Source of the DNA: Thiogranum sp964433205
GTDB taxonomy: Bacteria; Pseudomonadota; Gammaproteobacteria; DSM-19610
Length of the DNA: 64,000 nucleotides
NCBI GenBank assembly: GCA_964433205.1
Contig: CAYSRA010000002.1
Span: 14,352-78,351, forward strand
Direction of reading: 5' to 3'
The notes below the pieces were generated by a model, which had not been told where the DNA came from, searched no databases, and saw only the letters and a list, made by a program, of their open reading frames with translations. This document shows, one piece after another, positions 26,498 through 35,110 of this stretch. Within the stretch, counting starts at the first letter, position 1. Each line of letters starts with the position of its first letter. A program made the translations under genes and the position numbers.

Positions 26498-27832
26498 TCA
26501 GATGGCCTTTTTCTTCGCCCCCCCGGAACGAGAATGCCGGTGCTGGGACTTGGCTGGCGTACTGCCTGACTTGCGGCGGCCACCGCCGGCACGTTTCGGC
26601 GCGCCGTTGCCGCGACCGTCCCCGTGCCGCGAGGACGGGGAATGGCCCTTGCCGTTACGCCCGTTCTGGATCGGCTCCGCCCTGATGCTCGGGTCGGGCT
26701 CGTACCCTTCCAGCGTCACCTTGGGAATCTCGCGCTTCAATAAACGTTCGATATCACGCAGCAGTTTCAGTTCATCCACGCAGACCAGCGAAATCGCTTC
26801 GCCTTCGTTACCGGCGCGCCCGGTGCGGCCGATGCGGTGCACATAGTCTTCCGGCACATTGGGCAACTCGTAGTTGACGACGTGCGGCAGTTGATCGATG
26901 TCCAGACCGCGTGCGGCGATATCGGTGGCCACCAGTACACGCACATCACCGCTCTTGAAACCGGCCAGCGCGCGGGTACGCGCGCCCTGACTCTTGTTGC
27001 CGTGAATCGCGGAGGCAGTCAGGCCGTCCTTGCCCAGTTGTTCGGCGAGGCGGTTGGCACCGTGTTTGGTACGGGTGAACACCAATACCTGGCGCCAGTC
27101 GCCGGAACCGATCAGGTAACTCAGCAGTTCGCGCTTGCGCAGCTTGTCCACCGGATGGATGCGCTGTTCGATGCGCTCCGCAGTGGTATTGCGGCGCGCA
27201 ACTTCGATGAGCTCGGGGTTGTTGAGCAGGCGGTTGGCGAGCTGTTTGATCTCGTTGGAGAAGGTCGCAGAGAACAACAGGGTCTGGCGCGCCGTGTTGT
27301 CGGGCAGCAACGCCATGACCTTGCGGATGTCATGGATAAATCCCATGTCGAGCATGCGGTCCGCTTCGTCCAGCACCAGGATCTCGACCTGCGACAGATC
27401 CACGGTGCGCTGACCGACGTGATCCAGCAACCGGCCCGGCGTGGCCACCAGAATATCGACACCGCGGCGCAGCTTGTCGATCTGCGGGTTGATCTTGACG
27501 CCACCGAAGATGACCGTAGAACGCAGCGGCAGGTGACGACCATAGGTCTTCACACTGTCACCGACCTGCGCGGCCAGTTCCCGCGTAGGGGTCAGAACCA
27601 GCGCACGCACCGGGCGACAGCCGCCCTTTGTCGGGCTGTTGCTCAGCCGTTGCAGCAAGGGCAGCGTGAAACCGGCCGTCTTGCCGGTACCGGTCTGGGC
27701 GCCGGCCAGTACGTCCCTGCCGTCGAGAACGACGGGGATGGCCTTGCGCTGAATGGGGGTGGGTTCGTTATAGCCCTGCTCGCTGATCGCACGCAGGATG
27801 TCGGCCGACAGGCCGAGGGTATCAAATGACAT
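26498..27832 (-). CDS. rhlE: DEAD-box RNA helicase RhlE
   Basis: This 444-residue protein has the Q-motif (GYNEPTPIQ), motif I AQTGTGKTA, Ia PTRELAAQV, II DEAD, III SAT, then VATDIAARGLDID and HRIGRTGRAG. The basic, low-complexity tail rich in Gly, Arg, Ser and Lys, ending GGAKKKAI, is typical of RhlE proteins and probably binds RNA. RhlE uses ATP to remodel RNA in ribosome assembly and decay. It is a single gene. The 298-base gap upstream, before the divergent yaiI-like gene, holds only a TATAAT hexamer at 28084-28089 on the plus strand. Confidence 0.9.
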   Translation of the reverse strand: MSFDTLGLSADILRAISEQGYNEPTPIQRKAIPVVLDGRDVLAGAQTGTGKTAGFTLPLLQRLSNSPTKGGCRPVRALVLTPTRELAAQVGDSVKTYGRHLPLRSTVIFGGVKINPQIDKLRRGVDILVATPGRLLDHVGQRTVDLSQVEILVLDEADRMLDMGFIHDIRKVMALLPDNTARQTLLFSATFSNEIKQLANRLLNNPELIEVARRNTTAERIEQRIHPVDKLRKRELLSYLIGSGDWRQVLVFTRTKHGANRLAEQLGKDGLTASAIHGNKSQGARTRALAGFKSGDVRVLVATDIAARGLDIDQLPHVVNYELPNVPEDYVHRIGRTGRAGNEGEAISLVCVDELKLLRDIERLLKREIPKVTLEGYEPDPSIRAEPIQNGRNGKGHSPSSRHGDGRGNGAPKRAGGGRRKSGSTPAKSQHRHSRSGGAKKKAI

Positions 27833-28130
27833 TGAGATTATGACTCCAGTCTTGCCCTCCCTGCGGCAGCATTTGCTGGCGGGAGCCGGTCCGGGCTGGA
27901 TTAAGGGAATTCTTGCTTGCGGGAGGCCCCGGAACTGCGGGCAAACGGCTCAAGAGTTTTTCCGGCGACAACCAGTGTCGCAAAGGGTGCTAACCGGTCA
28001 GGCACCCGGAAAGCCGGCAGTATATCAGAATCCCGACCCGTCGTGGGGAAAAATGAAAAACTGGGCGTCAGCGGGCGGCGCAGTATAATGCCCGGCCCCG
28101 AAACGCTCACGGCGATGCCGGAAAAAAACA

Positions 28131-28586
28131 ATGCCTCCAACTCAGATATGGGTCGATGCCGATGCCTGCCCGAATGTCATCAAGGAGATCCTGTTCCGCG
28201 CCGCGGACCGGGTCGGCATAGCGGTGATACTGGTTGCCAATCAGCACATCCAGGTACCGGGCTCGCGCTATATCCGCACGGTAAAGGTGGGCGCGGGTTT
28301 TGACGTGGCAGACAACTACATTGTGCAACACGCCGATGCCGGCGATCTTGTGATCACCGCCGACATCCCGCTGGCCGCCGAGGTTATCGCAAACGACTGC
28401 GTGGCGCTGAACCCGCGCGGTGACCTGTATACCGAGGAGAATATCCGCCAACGCCTGAATATGCGCGACTTCATGGACACCCTGCGCAGCAGCGGCATCG
28501 ATACCGGTGGCCCCGCATCGTTCAGCCAGGCCGACCGCCAGGCATTCGCCAACCAGCTGGACCGTATGCTGGCGCGGAAAAATTGA
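28131..28586 (+). CDS. YaiI/YqxD family protein (UPF0178, DUF188)
   Basis: This 151-residue protein opens QIWVDADACPNVIKEILFRA. It continues with IQVPGSRYIRTVKVGAGFDVAD, VITADIPLAAEVI, NPRGDLYTEENI and a Thr-Gly-Gly-Pro segment, all diagnostic of the UPF0178 family. The Asp-x-Asp-x-Cys-Pro start and the PIN-like fold suggest a nuclease-related protein, but the activity is not established for the family. Length is normal. Its stop codon overlaps an FNR-like box that may serve the next gene. Confidence 0.9.
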   Translation: MPPTQIWVDADACPNVIKEILFRAADRVGIAVILVANQHIQVPGSRYIRTVKVGAGFDVADNYIVQHADAGDLVITADIPLAAEVIANDCVALNPRGDLYTEENIRQRLNMRDFMDTLRSSGIDTGGPASFSQADRQAFANQLDRMLARKN

Positions 28587-28596
28587 TTCAGATCAT
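28583..28596 (+). promoter_or_regulatory. FNR-like box upstream of the DUF3365 haem protein
   Basis: TTGATTCAGATCAT matches TTGAT-N4-ATCAA with one mismatch at the last base. It overlaps the stop of the upstream gene and is centred 65 bases before the DUF3365 start. No strong -10 sits at the -41.5 spacing (only TGGAAT at 28620-28625), so the site is tentative. Confidence 0.35.
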
Positions 28597-28654
28597 GTCG
28601 CGACAGCCGGTTCATGGTGTGGAATAGCGCCAGCCCAACCACAGGAGACCGGAC

Positions 28655-29266
28655 ATGACGATGACATATTTGTACCGGATAATTACCGTCACGCTGCTGG
28701 CAGGTGTCCTGGTTTCACCAGCCCAGGCCGCATCTGCGACGGACGACGCCGATATCCAGGCTCGGGTGGCAGCGGCACGACAGACCGCCAGCGCTTTTAT
28801 GAAACAACTGGGCGGCACCATGAAAAGGGAAATGCAGGCCGGCGGCCCGGTCGCCGCCATGAAGGTATGCCGCGAACAGGCCCCGCGTATCGCCAATGAA
28901 ATCTCGCTGGAAAAGGGCTGGAAAGTGACCCGTGTCGGGACACGGGTACGCAACAGCATGCTCGGCATGCCGGATGCCTGGGAACAGCGTGTTTTGAAAG
29001 CGTTCGAGGAACGCTCGGCAAAAGGCGAGAAGTTCCACGATATGACCTACTACGAAGTCGTCGAGGAACCGGCCGGACGCTCGTTGCGCTTCATGAAGGC
29101 GATTGGCGTCGCACCACAGTGCCTGGTCTGCCACGGCCCCGCCGAACAGATTGCGGGACCAGTGCGCCACCAGCTCAGGGTGCTGTACCCGCACGATCGC
29201 GCGACTGGCTACAGGGTCGGTGAGCTGCGCGGGGCCGTAAGTATCAAGCAGCCACTGGACGACTGA
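28655..29266 (+). CDS. DUF3365 periplasmic haem-binding protein
   Basis: This 203-residue protein has a signal peptide (IITVTLLAGVLVSPAQA-A). The mature domain matches DUF3365 (Tll0287-like): GGPVAAMKVCREQAPRIANEI, VTRVGTRVRNSMLGMPDAWE, and one haem c motif CLVCH, followed by GYRVGELRGAVSIKQPLDD. The family forms PAS-like haem c domains used as redox or gas sensors, free or fused to kinases. Here it stands alone, so a periplasmic electron or signal carrier is likely. An FNR-like box upstream hints at low-oxygen control. Confidence 0.82.
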   Translation: MTMTYLYRIITVTLLAGVLVSPAQAASATDDADIQARVAAARQTASAFMKQLGGTMKREMQAGGPVAAMKVCREQAPRIANEISLEKGWKVTRVGTRVRNSMLGMPDAWEQRVLKAFEERSAKGEKFHDMTYYEVVEEPAGRSLRFMKAIGVAPQCLVCHGPAEQIAGPVRHQLRVLYPHDRATGYRVGELRGAVSIKQPLDD

Positions 29267-29278
29267 CGCACCGCACGC

Positions 29279-29527
29279 TCAGTTCAGCCAGCGCACCAGG
29301 TAGTATATCTTCTGGCTCTCGGACGAGGTGGACGGCCCGGCGACGATGGCCGCGTGCCGTTTGCGCTCGGGATTTGAGGCCTGCAGCGCAGCTTCCTCCG
29401 AGTCCACTTCCGTCACGCAGTTGGCCGGCACACGCTTCTTCTTTTTTGGCGCGTACACCACGGCAAAAATTTCCTTCACCACACCATTGCCGCGATCGCC
29501 CATCAAACCGTAAATCGAAACACCCAT
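29279..29527 (-). CDS. Conserved-looking small hypothetical protein
   Basis: The ATG at 29527 gives 82 residues starting MGVSIYGLMGDRGNGVVKEI. There is a basic patch KKKKRV and a regular finish, SESQKIYYLVRWLN. No membrane segment or signal is present. A longer frame upstream (to 29653) adds a Cys/Ala-rich stretch that looks non-coding, so the shorter start is preferred. The regular coding texture supports a real gene, but no family is recognised. It is tail to tail with the DUF3365 gene, 12 bases apart. Confidence 0.5.
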   Translation of the reverse strand: MGVSIYGLMGDRGNGVVKEIFAVVYAPKKKKRVPANCVTEVDSEEAALQASNPERKRHAAIVAGPSTSSESQKIYYLVRWLN

Positions 29528-29689
29528 AAACCCTGTGTCGCCCTCAGTGATTTTGCGCCACGGTACGCCACGCGCGGCTCCCGCACAATGCCCAAAAGAA
29601 AGTGCCGGTATTACGGCAACCGGATTCCTGAACGTGATCGCAGTGCGGTACATCCCTGCATATAAGCGTTATGTTATACACAGCAAAAT

Positions 29690-29887
29690 CAGCGTCCTGA
29701 AAATTTCAGCGCGAAACCCGTCTGACTTTCTGTCATGCTTAAATTAGATTACGTAACCTACTGTTTTACATATTATATTACAAACTGATGACTTTTTGAT
29801 CGATTTAACGATAAACCTGCAGTAAACACAGGAAAACGCTTTTTCAAACGGTTACTCCACAGACTTATCCACAGAATTTGTGGATAA
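29690..29887. other. AT-rich patch with inverted pair of DnaA boxes
   Basis: Two perfect DnaA boxes, TTATCCACA at 29865-29873 and TGTGGATAA at 29879-29887, face each other across five bases. The 170 bases to the left are unusually AT-rich for this genome, including TTTTACATATTATATTAC. This is the longest gene-free AT-rich stretch in the window (29528-29922 lies between genes). It could be a replication-related DnaA site or DnaA-titrating locus. None of the usual oriC neighbours (dnaA, dnaN, gyrB, mnmG, parAB) is present, so a chromosomal origin is not supported strongly. Confidence 0.5.
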
Positions 29888-29922
29888 CTTCACGTGTGCA
29901 AAAACGCCGGAAACATGGCGGA

Positions 29923-30228
29923 TCAGCGCTGGCGTTCTTGCACGACCACCCAGGGAGCCACCACCGTGGCCCAGAGTTCCGGGTCACGCTTGCTCCAGTC
30001 ACGGGCTACGTCATTCGGCAGGTAACGCACCTTCTCGCTGGTCAACCAGACCTCGACCGTCGCCTTGTCATCGTTGGCAAAGCTGGTTGCCACCTCGATC
30101 AGGTCCAGCGCACCGTCGACCTGGATAACGACACCACGGGCGAAGTGGGGTTCGAGCGCACGCCAGCTGATGCGCGCCGTTTCCTTGAGCAGGTCGGCGT
30201 GAGTGTAGCGCGGGGTGTCTTCGTTCAT
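29923..30228 (-). CDS. DUF2288 family protein
   Basis: From the ATG at 30228 this 101-residue protein reads MNEDTPRYTHADLLKETARI and includes ISWRALEPHFARGVVIQVD, VATSFANDDKATVEVWL and WVVVQERQR. This is the DUF2288 pattern of short cytoplasmic proteins. No activity is known to me. A start at 30243 would overlap the upstream methyltransferase-like gene; the shorter start avoids this. The upstream gene ends 12 bases away, so the two are probably cotranscribed. Confidence 0.75.
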   Translation of the reverse strand: MNEDTPRYTHADLLKETARISWRALEPHFARGVVIQVDGALDLIEVATSFANDDKATVEVWLTSEKVRYLPNDVARDWSKRDPELWATVVAPWVVVQERQR

Positions 30229-30239
30229 GGCGGCAAACC

Positions 30240-30992
30240 TCAATCAAACAGTGTGCGAATCCGGTAGGCCAGCCCGTTGGAGCGGCGACGCGGATTCAGC
30301 TCGGCAATATCCACCAGCCGCTCGCGCAACTGACGCGTAGTTGCCGGCCGGCGCAGGAATACGCCAACCTGCTTGTAGTTCTGTGGGGTGGTCAAACAAA
30401 AGCCCGATTCGAAGCGGTTGCGGCACGCAGCCTGGGCCACATAGGCAGAGACGTCCAGTTCCAGTCGCGAGGCAAAGTTACTGACGATGGCACCGTCGCC
30501 GCTCAGCAGGCCCAGCAGCGAACGCACCCATTCGCCACCGGCGTGGATGGCGCGTTGCGGCTCTCCATCCACCTCGCCGAACAGATCGTCGATGACCAGG
30601 TCGAAAGCCGGCCCCTCATACCGGCGCACCCAGTCGATGGCATCGGCCTCGAGAAGCTGCACATCGTCACCGTGCACACCGAAAAAGCGCTTTGCGACCG
30701 ACAGGTGAACCGGATTCAGTTCGACGCCGGTAATCTGCTGCGGCTGCACGAAACGGCGCAGGTTCTGGATCACCGCGCCACCGCCCACGCCCAGCACCAG
30801 AATGCGCCGCAGTTCACCGGGCCGGAAAAAAAATGCCGGCAACAGCAGCAGGTCCCACACGCTGCCGGTCACCGGCCGCGCGGGATTGTACTGACTATGG
30901 AACACGCCGTTGGTGTACAGGCGCAGCGTGCGGCCGGCGCGACGCACCTGATAATCCACGCCGTCGGCGCGCTTCTGCCAAACGATGCTCAT
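30240..30992 (-). CDS. Spermidine synthase-like methyltransferase-fold protein
   Basis: The ATG at 30992 gives 250 residues. A Rossmann core has RILVLGVGGGAVIQNLRRF as the nucleotide-binding Gly loop, ITGVELNPVHLSVAKRFFG as motif II, and FDLVIDDLFGEVDGEPQ near the active site. The layout matches the spermidine synthase-like (SpeE) group without the N-terminal membrane domain. The acidic D-D-L segment replaces the usual catalytic region, so the substrate is unclear. Polyamine synthesis is possible but not proven. The apbC terminator lies just upstream, so it has its own promoter or depends on read-through. Confidence 0.7.
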   Translation of the reverse strand: MSIVWQKRADGVDYQVRRAGRTLRLYTNGVFHSQYNPARPVTGSVWDLLLLPAFFFRPGELRRILVLGVGGGAVIQNLRRFVQPQQITGVELNPVHLSVAKRFFGVHGDDVQLLEADAIDWVRRYEGPAFDLVIDDLFGEVDGEPQRAIHAGGEWVRSLLGLLSGDGAIVSNFASRLELDVSAYVAQAACRNRFESGFCLTTPQNYKQVGVFLRRPATTRQLRERLVDIAELNPRRRSNGLAYRIRTLFD

Positions 30993-31007
30993 AGCCCATC
31001 CTGCCAT

Positions 31008-31041
31008 AAAAAAACCCGGCGCTCCCGATGGAGGCGCCGGG
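31008..31041 (-). terminator. Rho-independent terminator of apbC
   Basis: Read on the minus strand, CCCGGCGCCTCC pairs with GGAGCGCCGGG across ATCG (one bulged C), followed by seven T residues. It lies 21 bases after the apbC stop. Confidence 0.85.
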
Positions 31042-31062
31042 CCGGGTCTGCCAACCGCCGGA

Positions 31063-32154
31063 TCAGTTGTTCTCGATCACGATCTGTGGGAACTTGGCGG
31101 CGTGGTTCTTTGACTTCTGCGACAGCTTGGCCGCGGTACGACGAGCGATCTCGCGGTAGATCTGCGCGATGCGACCTTCCGGCTCGGCAACCACCGAGGG
31201 GCGACCGGCATCGACTTCCTCGCGGATCTTCCTGTCCAGCGGCAGAGCGCCGAGGAAATCGACATCGTACTGGTCGGACATGCGCTGACCACCACCCTCG
31301 CCGAAAATGTGCTCCTCGTGGCCGCATTCACTGCAAATGTGGATGCTCATGTTTTCGATGATGCCCAGCACCGGCACCTCGACCTTCTCGAACATCTTGA
31401 GACCCTTGCGGGCATCAAGCAGCGCGATGTCCTGCGGCGTGGTGACGATGACCGCGCCACTGACCGGCACCTGCTGGGCCAGCGTCAGCTGCACGTCGCC
31501 GGTACCCGGCGGCAGGTCGATAACCAGGTAGTCGAGGTTGCTCCAGTTGGTGTCGTTGAGCAGCTGCTGCAGGGCCTGGGTGACCATCGGGCCACGCCAG
31601 ATCATCGGCGTTTCTTCATCGACCAGGAAGCCGATCGACATGGTCTGTATGTGGTAGCTGACCATGGGCTCCAGTGTCTGGCCGTCCTTGGACTCAGGCT
31701 GACCGCTGATGCCGAGCATGCGCGGCTGGCTGGGTCCGTAGATATCCGCATCCAGCACGCCGACCGAAGCGCCCTCGGCGGACAGTGCCAGCGCCAGGTT
31801 GGTGGCCGTCGTGGACTTGCCTACGCCGCCCTTGCCGGACGCCACCGCGATAATGTTCTTGATGCTGCCAATGGTCTTGACGCCCTTCTGCACCGAGTGG
31901 GCCTGAATTGCCGTGCTGATATTGACACGCGCCTGCGCCACACCGTCCAGCGACTCGACCATGTCTTTCAGTCTGGAGGCCAGCTCGCCCTTGTAACCAT
32001 CGGCGGGGAACCCCAGGACCACGTCGACAACCACCTGGTCGCCTTCGACCATGATGTTGCGAACTGTTTTGGCGGACACCAGATCCGTTTCCAGATAAGG
32101 ATCGATGTATTCCTTGAGTTTGCTCTCGACTTGCTGTTGGGTAACCTCAGCCAT
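31063..32154 (-). CDS. apbC: Iron-sulfur cluster carrier protein ApbC/Mrp
   Basis: This 363-residue protein has an N-terminal MIP18-like domain of about 90 residues. A Mrp/NBP35 P-loop ATPase follows, with the deviant Walker A GKGGVGKST, DADIYGPSQPRMLG, LVIDLPPGTGDVQL and CSECGHEEHIFGEGGG. The CxxC in that last segment binds a bridging [4Fe-4S] cluster in the dimer. ApbC carries Fe-S clusters to apo-enzymes, a demand that fits the many Fe-S proteins encoded here. It lies divergently from metG, a common arrangement in gammaproteobacteria. Confidence 0.93.
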   Translation of the reverse strand: MAEVTQQQVESKLKEYIDPYLETDLVSAKTVRNIMVEGDQVVVDVVLGFPADGYKGELASRLKDMVESLDGVAQARVNISTAIQAHSVQKGVKTIGSIKNIIAVASGKGGVGKSTTATNLALALSAEGASVGVLDADIYGPSQPRMLGISGQPESKDGQTLEPMVSYHIQTMSIGFLVDEETPMIWRGPMVTQALQQLLNDTNWSNLDYLVIDLPPGTGDVQLTLAQQVPVSGAVIVTTPQDIALLDARKGLKMFEKVEVPVLGIIENMSIHICSECGHEEHIFGEGGGQRMSDQYDVDFLGALPLDRKIREEVDAGRPSVVAEPEGRIAQIYREIARRTAAKLSQKSKNHAAKFPQIVIENN

Positions 32155-32293
32155 GGTGCTGTTCCTCTAGATCTCGAATAACCGGCCGTCCGGCCTTGAA
32201 AATCCTGAAAATTTGAAGCGGCGATTGTACACAGTTCGAGGACTCCGGTCTTCATCCCGATTTGTACGGTTTAGAAGGGGGGTTGATCAGCTC

Positions 32294-32370
32294 GCCCCGG
32301 ATCGGAGCCCCTTTCAGGGCTTCGGCGCAGGCATGCGCAAGGCGCCCTGAAAGGGGCTCCGATCCGGGGC
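32294..32370. repeat. Hairpin element A: 27-bp perfect inverted repeat
   Basis: Arms 32294-32320 and 32344-32370 are perfect complements of 27 bases, separated by a 23-base loop. Positions 32317-32347 form a 31-base core that contains GCGCAGGCATGCGC, itself a small hairpin. The same core occurs inverted in element B. It has no T-tract on either strand, so it is not a simple terminator. Confidence 0.85.
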
Positions 32371-32435
32371 TAAGTGGCAGATTTCTTGTGGGTTCGTTCG
32401 GAGTTTGTGCCGCCCGCCATTTCCCGCCGAACCGA

Positions 32436-32516
32436 GAGTCCTCCGCCGGCAGCGCGCGGCGGGCGCCTTGCGCATGCCTGCGCCGAAGCCCGACGGGTGC
32501 TGCCGGTGGAGGACTC
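32436..32516. repeat. Hairpin element B: 18-bp inverted repeat with the inverted core of element A
   Basis: Arms 32436-32453 and 32499-32516 pair over 18 bases with one G-T wobble. Inside, 32461-32491 is the exact reverse complement of the 31-base core of element A, while the outer arms are unrelated to A. The region between the two cores is therefore flanked by inverted repeats. Nothing else is visible in the 32155-32612 gap. Confidence 0.8.
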
Positions 32517-32612
32517 GCCTCGAAGCCACCCGCCCAAAGCTGCAGCCGCTCTGCCAGAACCCCGAACATCTGGCATAATGCCCCGCTATCTGTCTAATCA
32601 CTCAGGAATAAC

Positions 32613-34667
32613 ATGTCTACCGCGCCCCGCAAGATTCTGGTCACCAGCGCCCTGCCGTACGCCAACGGCTCCATCCATCTCGGCCACCTGGTGGAATATA
32701 TCCAGACCGATATATGGGCGCGTTTCCAGAAGATGTGCGGCCATGAGTGCTACTACGTATGCGCCGACGACGCCCACGGCACACCGATCATGCTGCGCGC
32801 CCGGCAGGAGGGCATTACGCCGGAGGCACTGATCGAGAAGATGAACGTGGAGCACCAGGCTGACTTCGCCGCGTTCCACGTCGCCTTCGACAATTATTAC
32901 AGCACCCACTCGCCGGAGAACCGCGAATTCGCCGAGCAGATCTATCTGCGCCTGCGCGACGCCGGCCACATCGAGAAACGCACCATCACCCAGTACTACG
33001 ACCCGGAAAAGGAGATGTTCCTGCCGGACCGCTTCATCAAGGGCACCTGCCCGAAGTGTGGCGCCGAGGACCAGTACGGCGACAACTGCGAAGTGTGCGG
33101 CGCGACCTACGACGCCAGTGAACTGAAAAACCCGCGCTCGGTACTCAGTGGCGCCACGCCGGTAGAACGCGAGTCCGAGCACTATTTCTTCAAGCTCTCG
33201 GATTTCAGCGACATGCTGGCCGACTACCTGCAAACCTCCACCCAGCCGGAGGTCGCCAACAAGATGAAGGAGTGGCTGGAGGCAGGCCTGCAGGACTGGG
33301 ACATCTCGCGCGACGCGCCGTACTTCGGCTTCGAGATCCCCGATGCGCCCGGCAAGTTTTTCTATGTATGGCTGGACGCGCCCATGGGCTACATGGCCAG
33401 CTTCAAAAACCTGTGCGACCAGCGCGGGATGAACTTCGACGAGTGGTGGGCGAAGGACTCCGACGCCGAGTTGTACCACTTCATCGGCAAGGACATCCTG
33501 CGCTTCCACACGCTGTTCTGGCCCGCCGTGCTGGAAGGGTCGGGCTACCGCAAGCCGACGCGTGTGTTCGCACACGGATTCCTGACCGTCAATGGCCAGA
33601 AGATGTCCAAGTCGCGCGGCACTTTCATCAATGCGCGTACCTGGCTGGCGCACATCGACCCGGAATACCTGCGCTACTACTACGCGGCCAAGCTGTCCGG
33701 CGGCATCGACGATATCGATCTCAACCTGGAAGACTTCATCGCGCGTATCAACAGTGACCTGGTCGGCAAGTACGTGAACATTGCCAGCCGTACCGCGAAC
33801 TTTATTGTGAAACAGTTCAACGGCGAACTGTTGCGGCTCGACGAGGCGGTTACCGGCGAAAGTGAGCGCGACAGCTACCTGGCCGATGTGCTGGGCGTGG
33901 CCGACAACGTGGCGCAACACTACGAAACACGTGAATACGGCCAGGCGGTGCGCGAAATCATGAAACTGGCCGATCATATCAACCAGTATTTCGACAACAA
34001 CGAACCCTGGAAGCTGGCGAAGGACCCCGATCAGAAAGACACTCTGCACCGCATCTGCTCGCGCATCCTGCACGGCTTCCATACCCTGTCCATCCTGCTG
34101 ACACCGATCCTGCCAACGCTGACCGAACGCGTGGCAAAAGAACTGTTCGGCAAGGCGCAGACCTTTGCCTGGAATGACCTCGAGCCGGCCGCATTCCCGA
34201 CCACGCTGAACAAATTCAAACACCTGGCCAAACGCGTCGAAACGGCGGCCGTCGAAGCCATGCTGGAAGCATCAAAAGAGGACCTGAAGGTGACCGAACA
34301 CAAGCCTGCCGGCGGACCACTCGCCGACGAACCGATCGTCGATACCATCGACTTCGACACCTTCGCCAAACTGGACCTGCGCATCGCGCGCATCGTCAAG
34401 GCCGAAGCCGTCGAGGGGGCCGACAAGCTGTTGCGGCTGACACTGGATATCGGCGGCGAAACCCGCAACGTGTTCGCCGGCATCAAGAGCGCCTACGCAC
34501 CGGAAGATCTCGAAGGCCGCCTGACGGTGATGGTCGCCAACCTGGCGCCGCGCAAGATGCGCTTCGGCGTCTCCGAAGGCATGGTGCTGGCCGCCGGCCC
34601 GGGCGGCGAGAACCTGTTCATCCTGTCCCCGGATGAAGGCGCCGAACCGGGCATGCGGGTCAAATAG
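32613..34667 (+). CDS. metG: Methionine-tRNA ligase
   Basis: This 684-residue class I synthetase has the HIGH-type motif HLGH (near residue 24), the signature KMSKS in GQKMSKSRGTF, and a zinc knuckle CPKCG with C-E-V-C. An anticodon-binding helical domain follows, then a C-terminal tRNA-binding OB domain (FAKLDLRIARIVKAEAVEGA to the end). It charges tRNA-Met for initiation and elongation. Length and OB domain match the E. coli-type dimeric enzyme. It lies divergently from apbC with two hairpin elements between them. Confidence 0.97.
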   Translation: MSTAPRKILVTSALPYANGSIHLGHLVEYIQTDIWARFQKMCGHECYYVCADDAHGTPIMLRARQEGITPEALIEKMNVEHQADFAAFHVAFDNYYSTHSPENREFAEQIYLRLRDAGHIEKRTITQYYDPEKEMFLPDRFIKGTCPKCGAEDQYGDNCEVCGATYDASELKNPRSVLSGATPVERESEHYFFKLSDFSDMLADYLQTSTQPEVANKMKEWLEAGLQDWDISRDAPYFGFEIPDAPGKFFYVWLDAPMGYMASFKNLCDQRGMNFDEWWAKDSDAELYHFIGKDILRFHTLFWPAVLEGSGYRKPTRVFAHGFLTVNGQKMSKSRGTFINARTWLAHIDPEYLRYYYAAKLSGGIDDIDLNLEDFIARINSDLVGKYVNIASRTANFIVKQFNGELLRLDEAVTGESERDSYLADVLGVADNVAQHYETREYGQAVREIMKLADHINQYFDNNEPWKLAKDPDQKDTLHRICSRILHGFHTLSILLTPILPTLTERVAKELFGKAQTFAWNDLEPAAFPTTLNKFKHLAKRVETAAVEAMLEASKEDLKVTEHKPAGGPLADEPIVDTIDFDTFAKLDLRIARIVKAEAVEGADKLLRLTLDIGGETRNVFAGIKSAYAPEDLEGRLTVMVANLAPRKMRFGVSEGMVLAAGPGGENLFILSPDEGAEPGMRVK

Positions 34668-34768
34668 CGATATAAAGCGTCAGTGTGCCGGAGGTTTCCG
34701 GCTCACGGTTTGCCCGCTACGCGGTTTCCCCTGCGCTACTCGCGCGGAAATAAGTAAATAAGGGGACG

Positions 34769-34815
34769 AAAAAGGGGACGGAGGGATTAAAATTTAATCC
34801 CTCCGTCCCCTTTTT
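34769..34815. repeat. Perfect palindrome, GGGGACGGAGGGATTAA type, copy 2
   Basis: A 23-base arm and its exact complement surround a single A. The core is the same as that of the element at 24768-24818, differing only at the centre and flanking A/T runs. A partial extra AGGGGACG lies just before it (34761-34768). It sits about 100 bases after metG and could terminate its transcript. It belongs to the same dispersed family as copy 1. Confidence 0.85.
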
Positions 34816-34836
34816 CCTCTTTTTCCTAGCGGGGGA

Positions 34837-35035
34837 GTCGAGGGTGTGTCCCGGCTCCGTCAGGCGTTGGCGCAGCCGAGCATCGCAGACATTTTGCGAT
34901 CAAGCGAGCGTTGTCTGAGTGGTTCGCGCGCCAGCGCGGACCGCGAGTTTCGCGAGCGCGCAAAATGTCGAGAAGCGCAGGGGACCCGCGCAGCGGGCAA
35001 GTCATCGCCTGACGGAGCCGGGACACACCCTCGAC
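34837..35035. repeat. MITE-like element of 199 bp with 30-bp perfect terminal inverted repeats
   Basis: Bases 34837-34866 and 35006-35035 are perfect complements of 30 bases, starting GTCGAGGGTGTGTCCCGG. Inner arms ACATTTTGCG (34889-34898) and CGCAAAATGT (34959-34968) form a second stem. The interior has no plausible gene. Size, long terminal repeats and lack of coding capacity are those of a miniature inverted-repeat element or large structured repeat. No target-site duplication is clear. Together with the palindrome it fills the 34668-35110 gap between metG and rnfA. Confidence 0.75.
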
Positions 35036-35110
35036 GGTTCAAACACACCATATCCCGCACAAAAAACCGAACAACTTCCCCCAACCCGGTCGCCGCAGTA
35101 ATATAGGCCC

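Noticed and set aside
32294..32370. Hairpin A as a rho-independent terminator
   Set aside because: No T-tract follows on either strand.
34837..35035. The 199-bp element as a tRNA or CRISPR feature
   Set aside because: No cloverleaf or T-loop consensus and no regularly spaced repeats.
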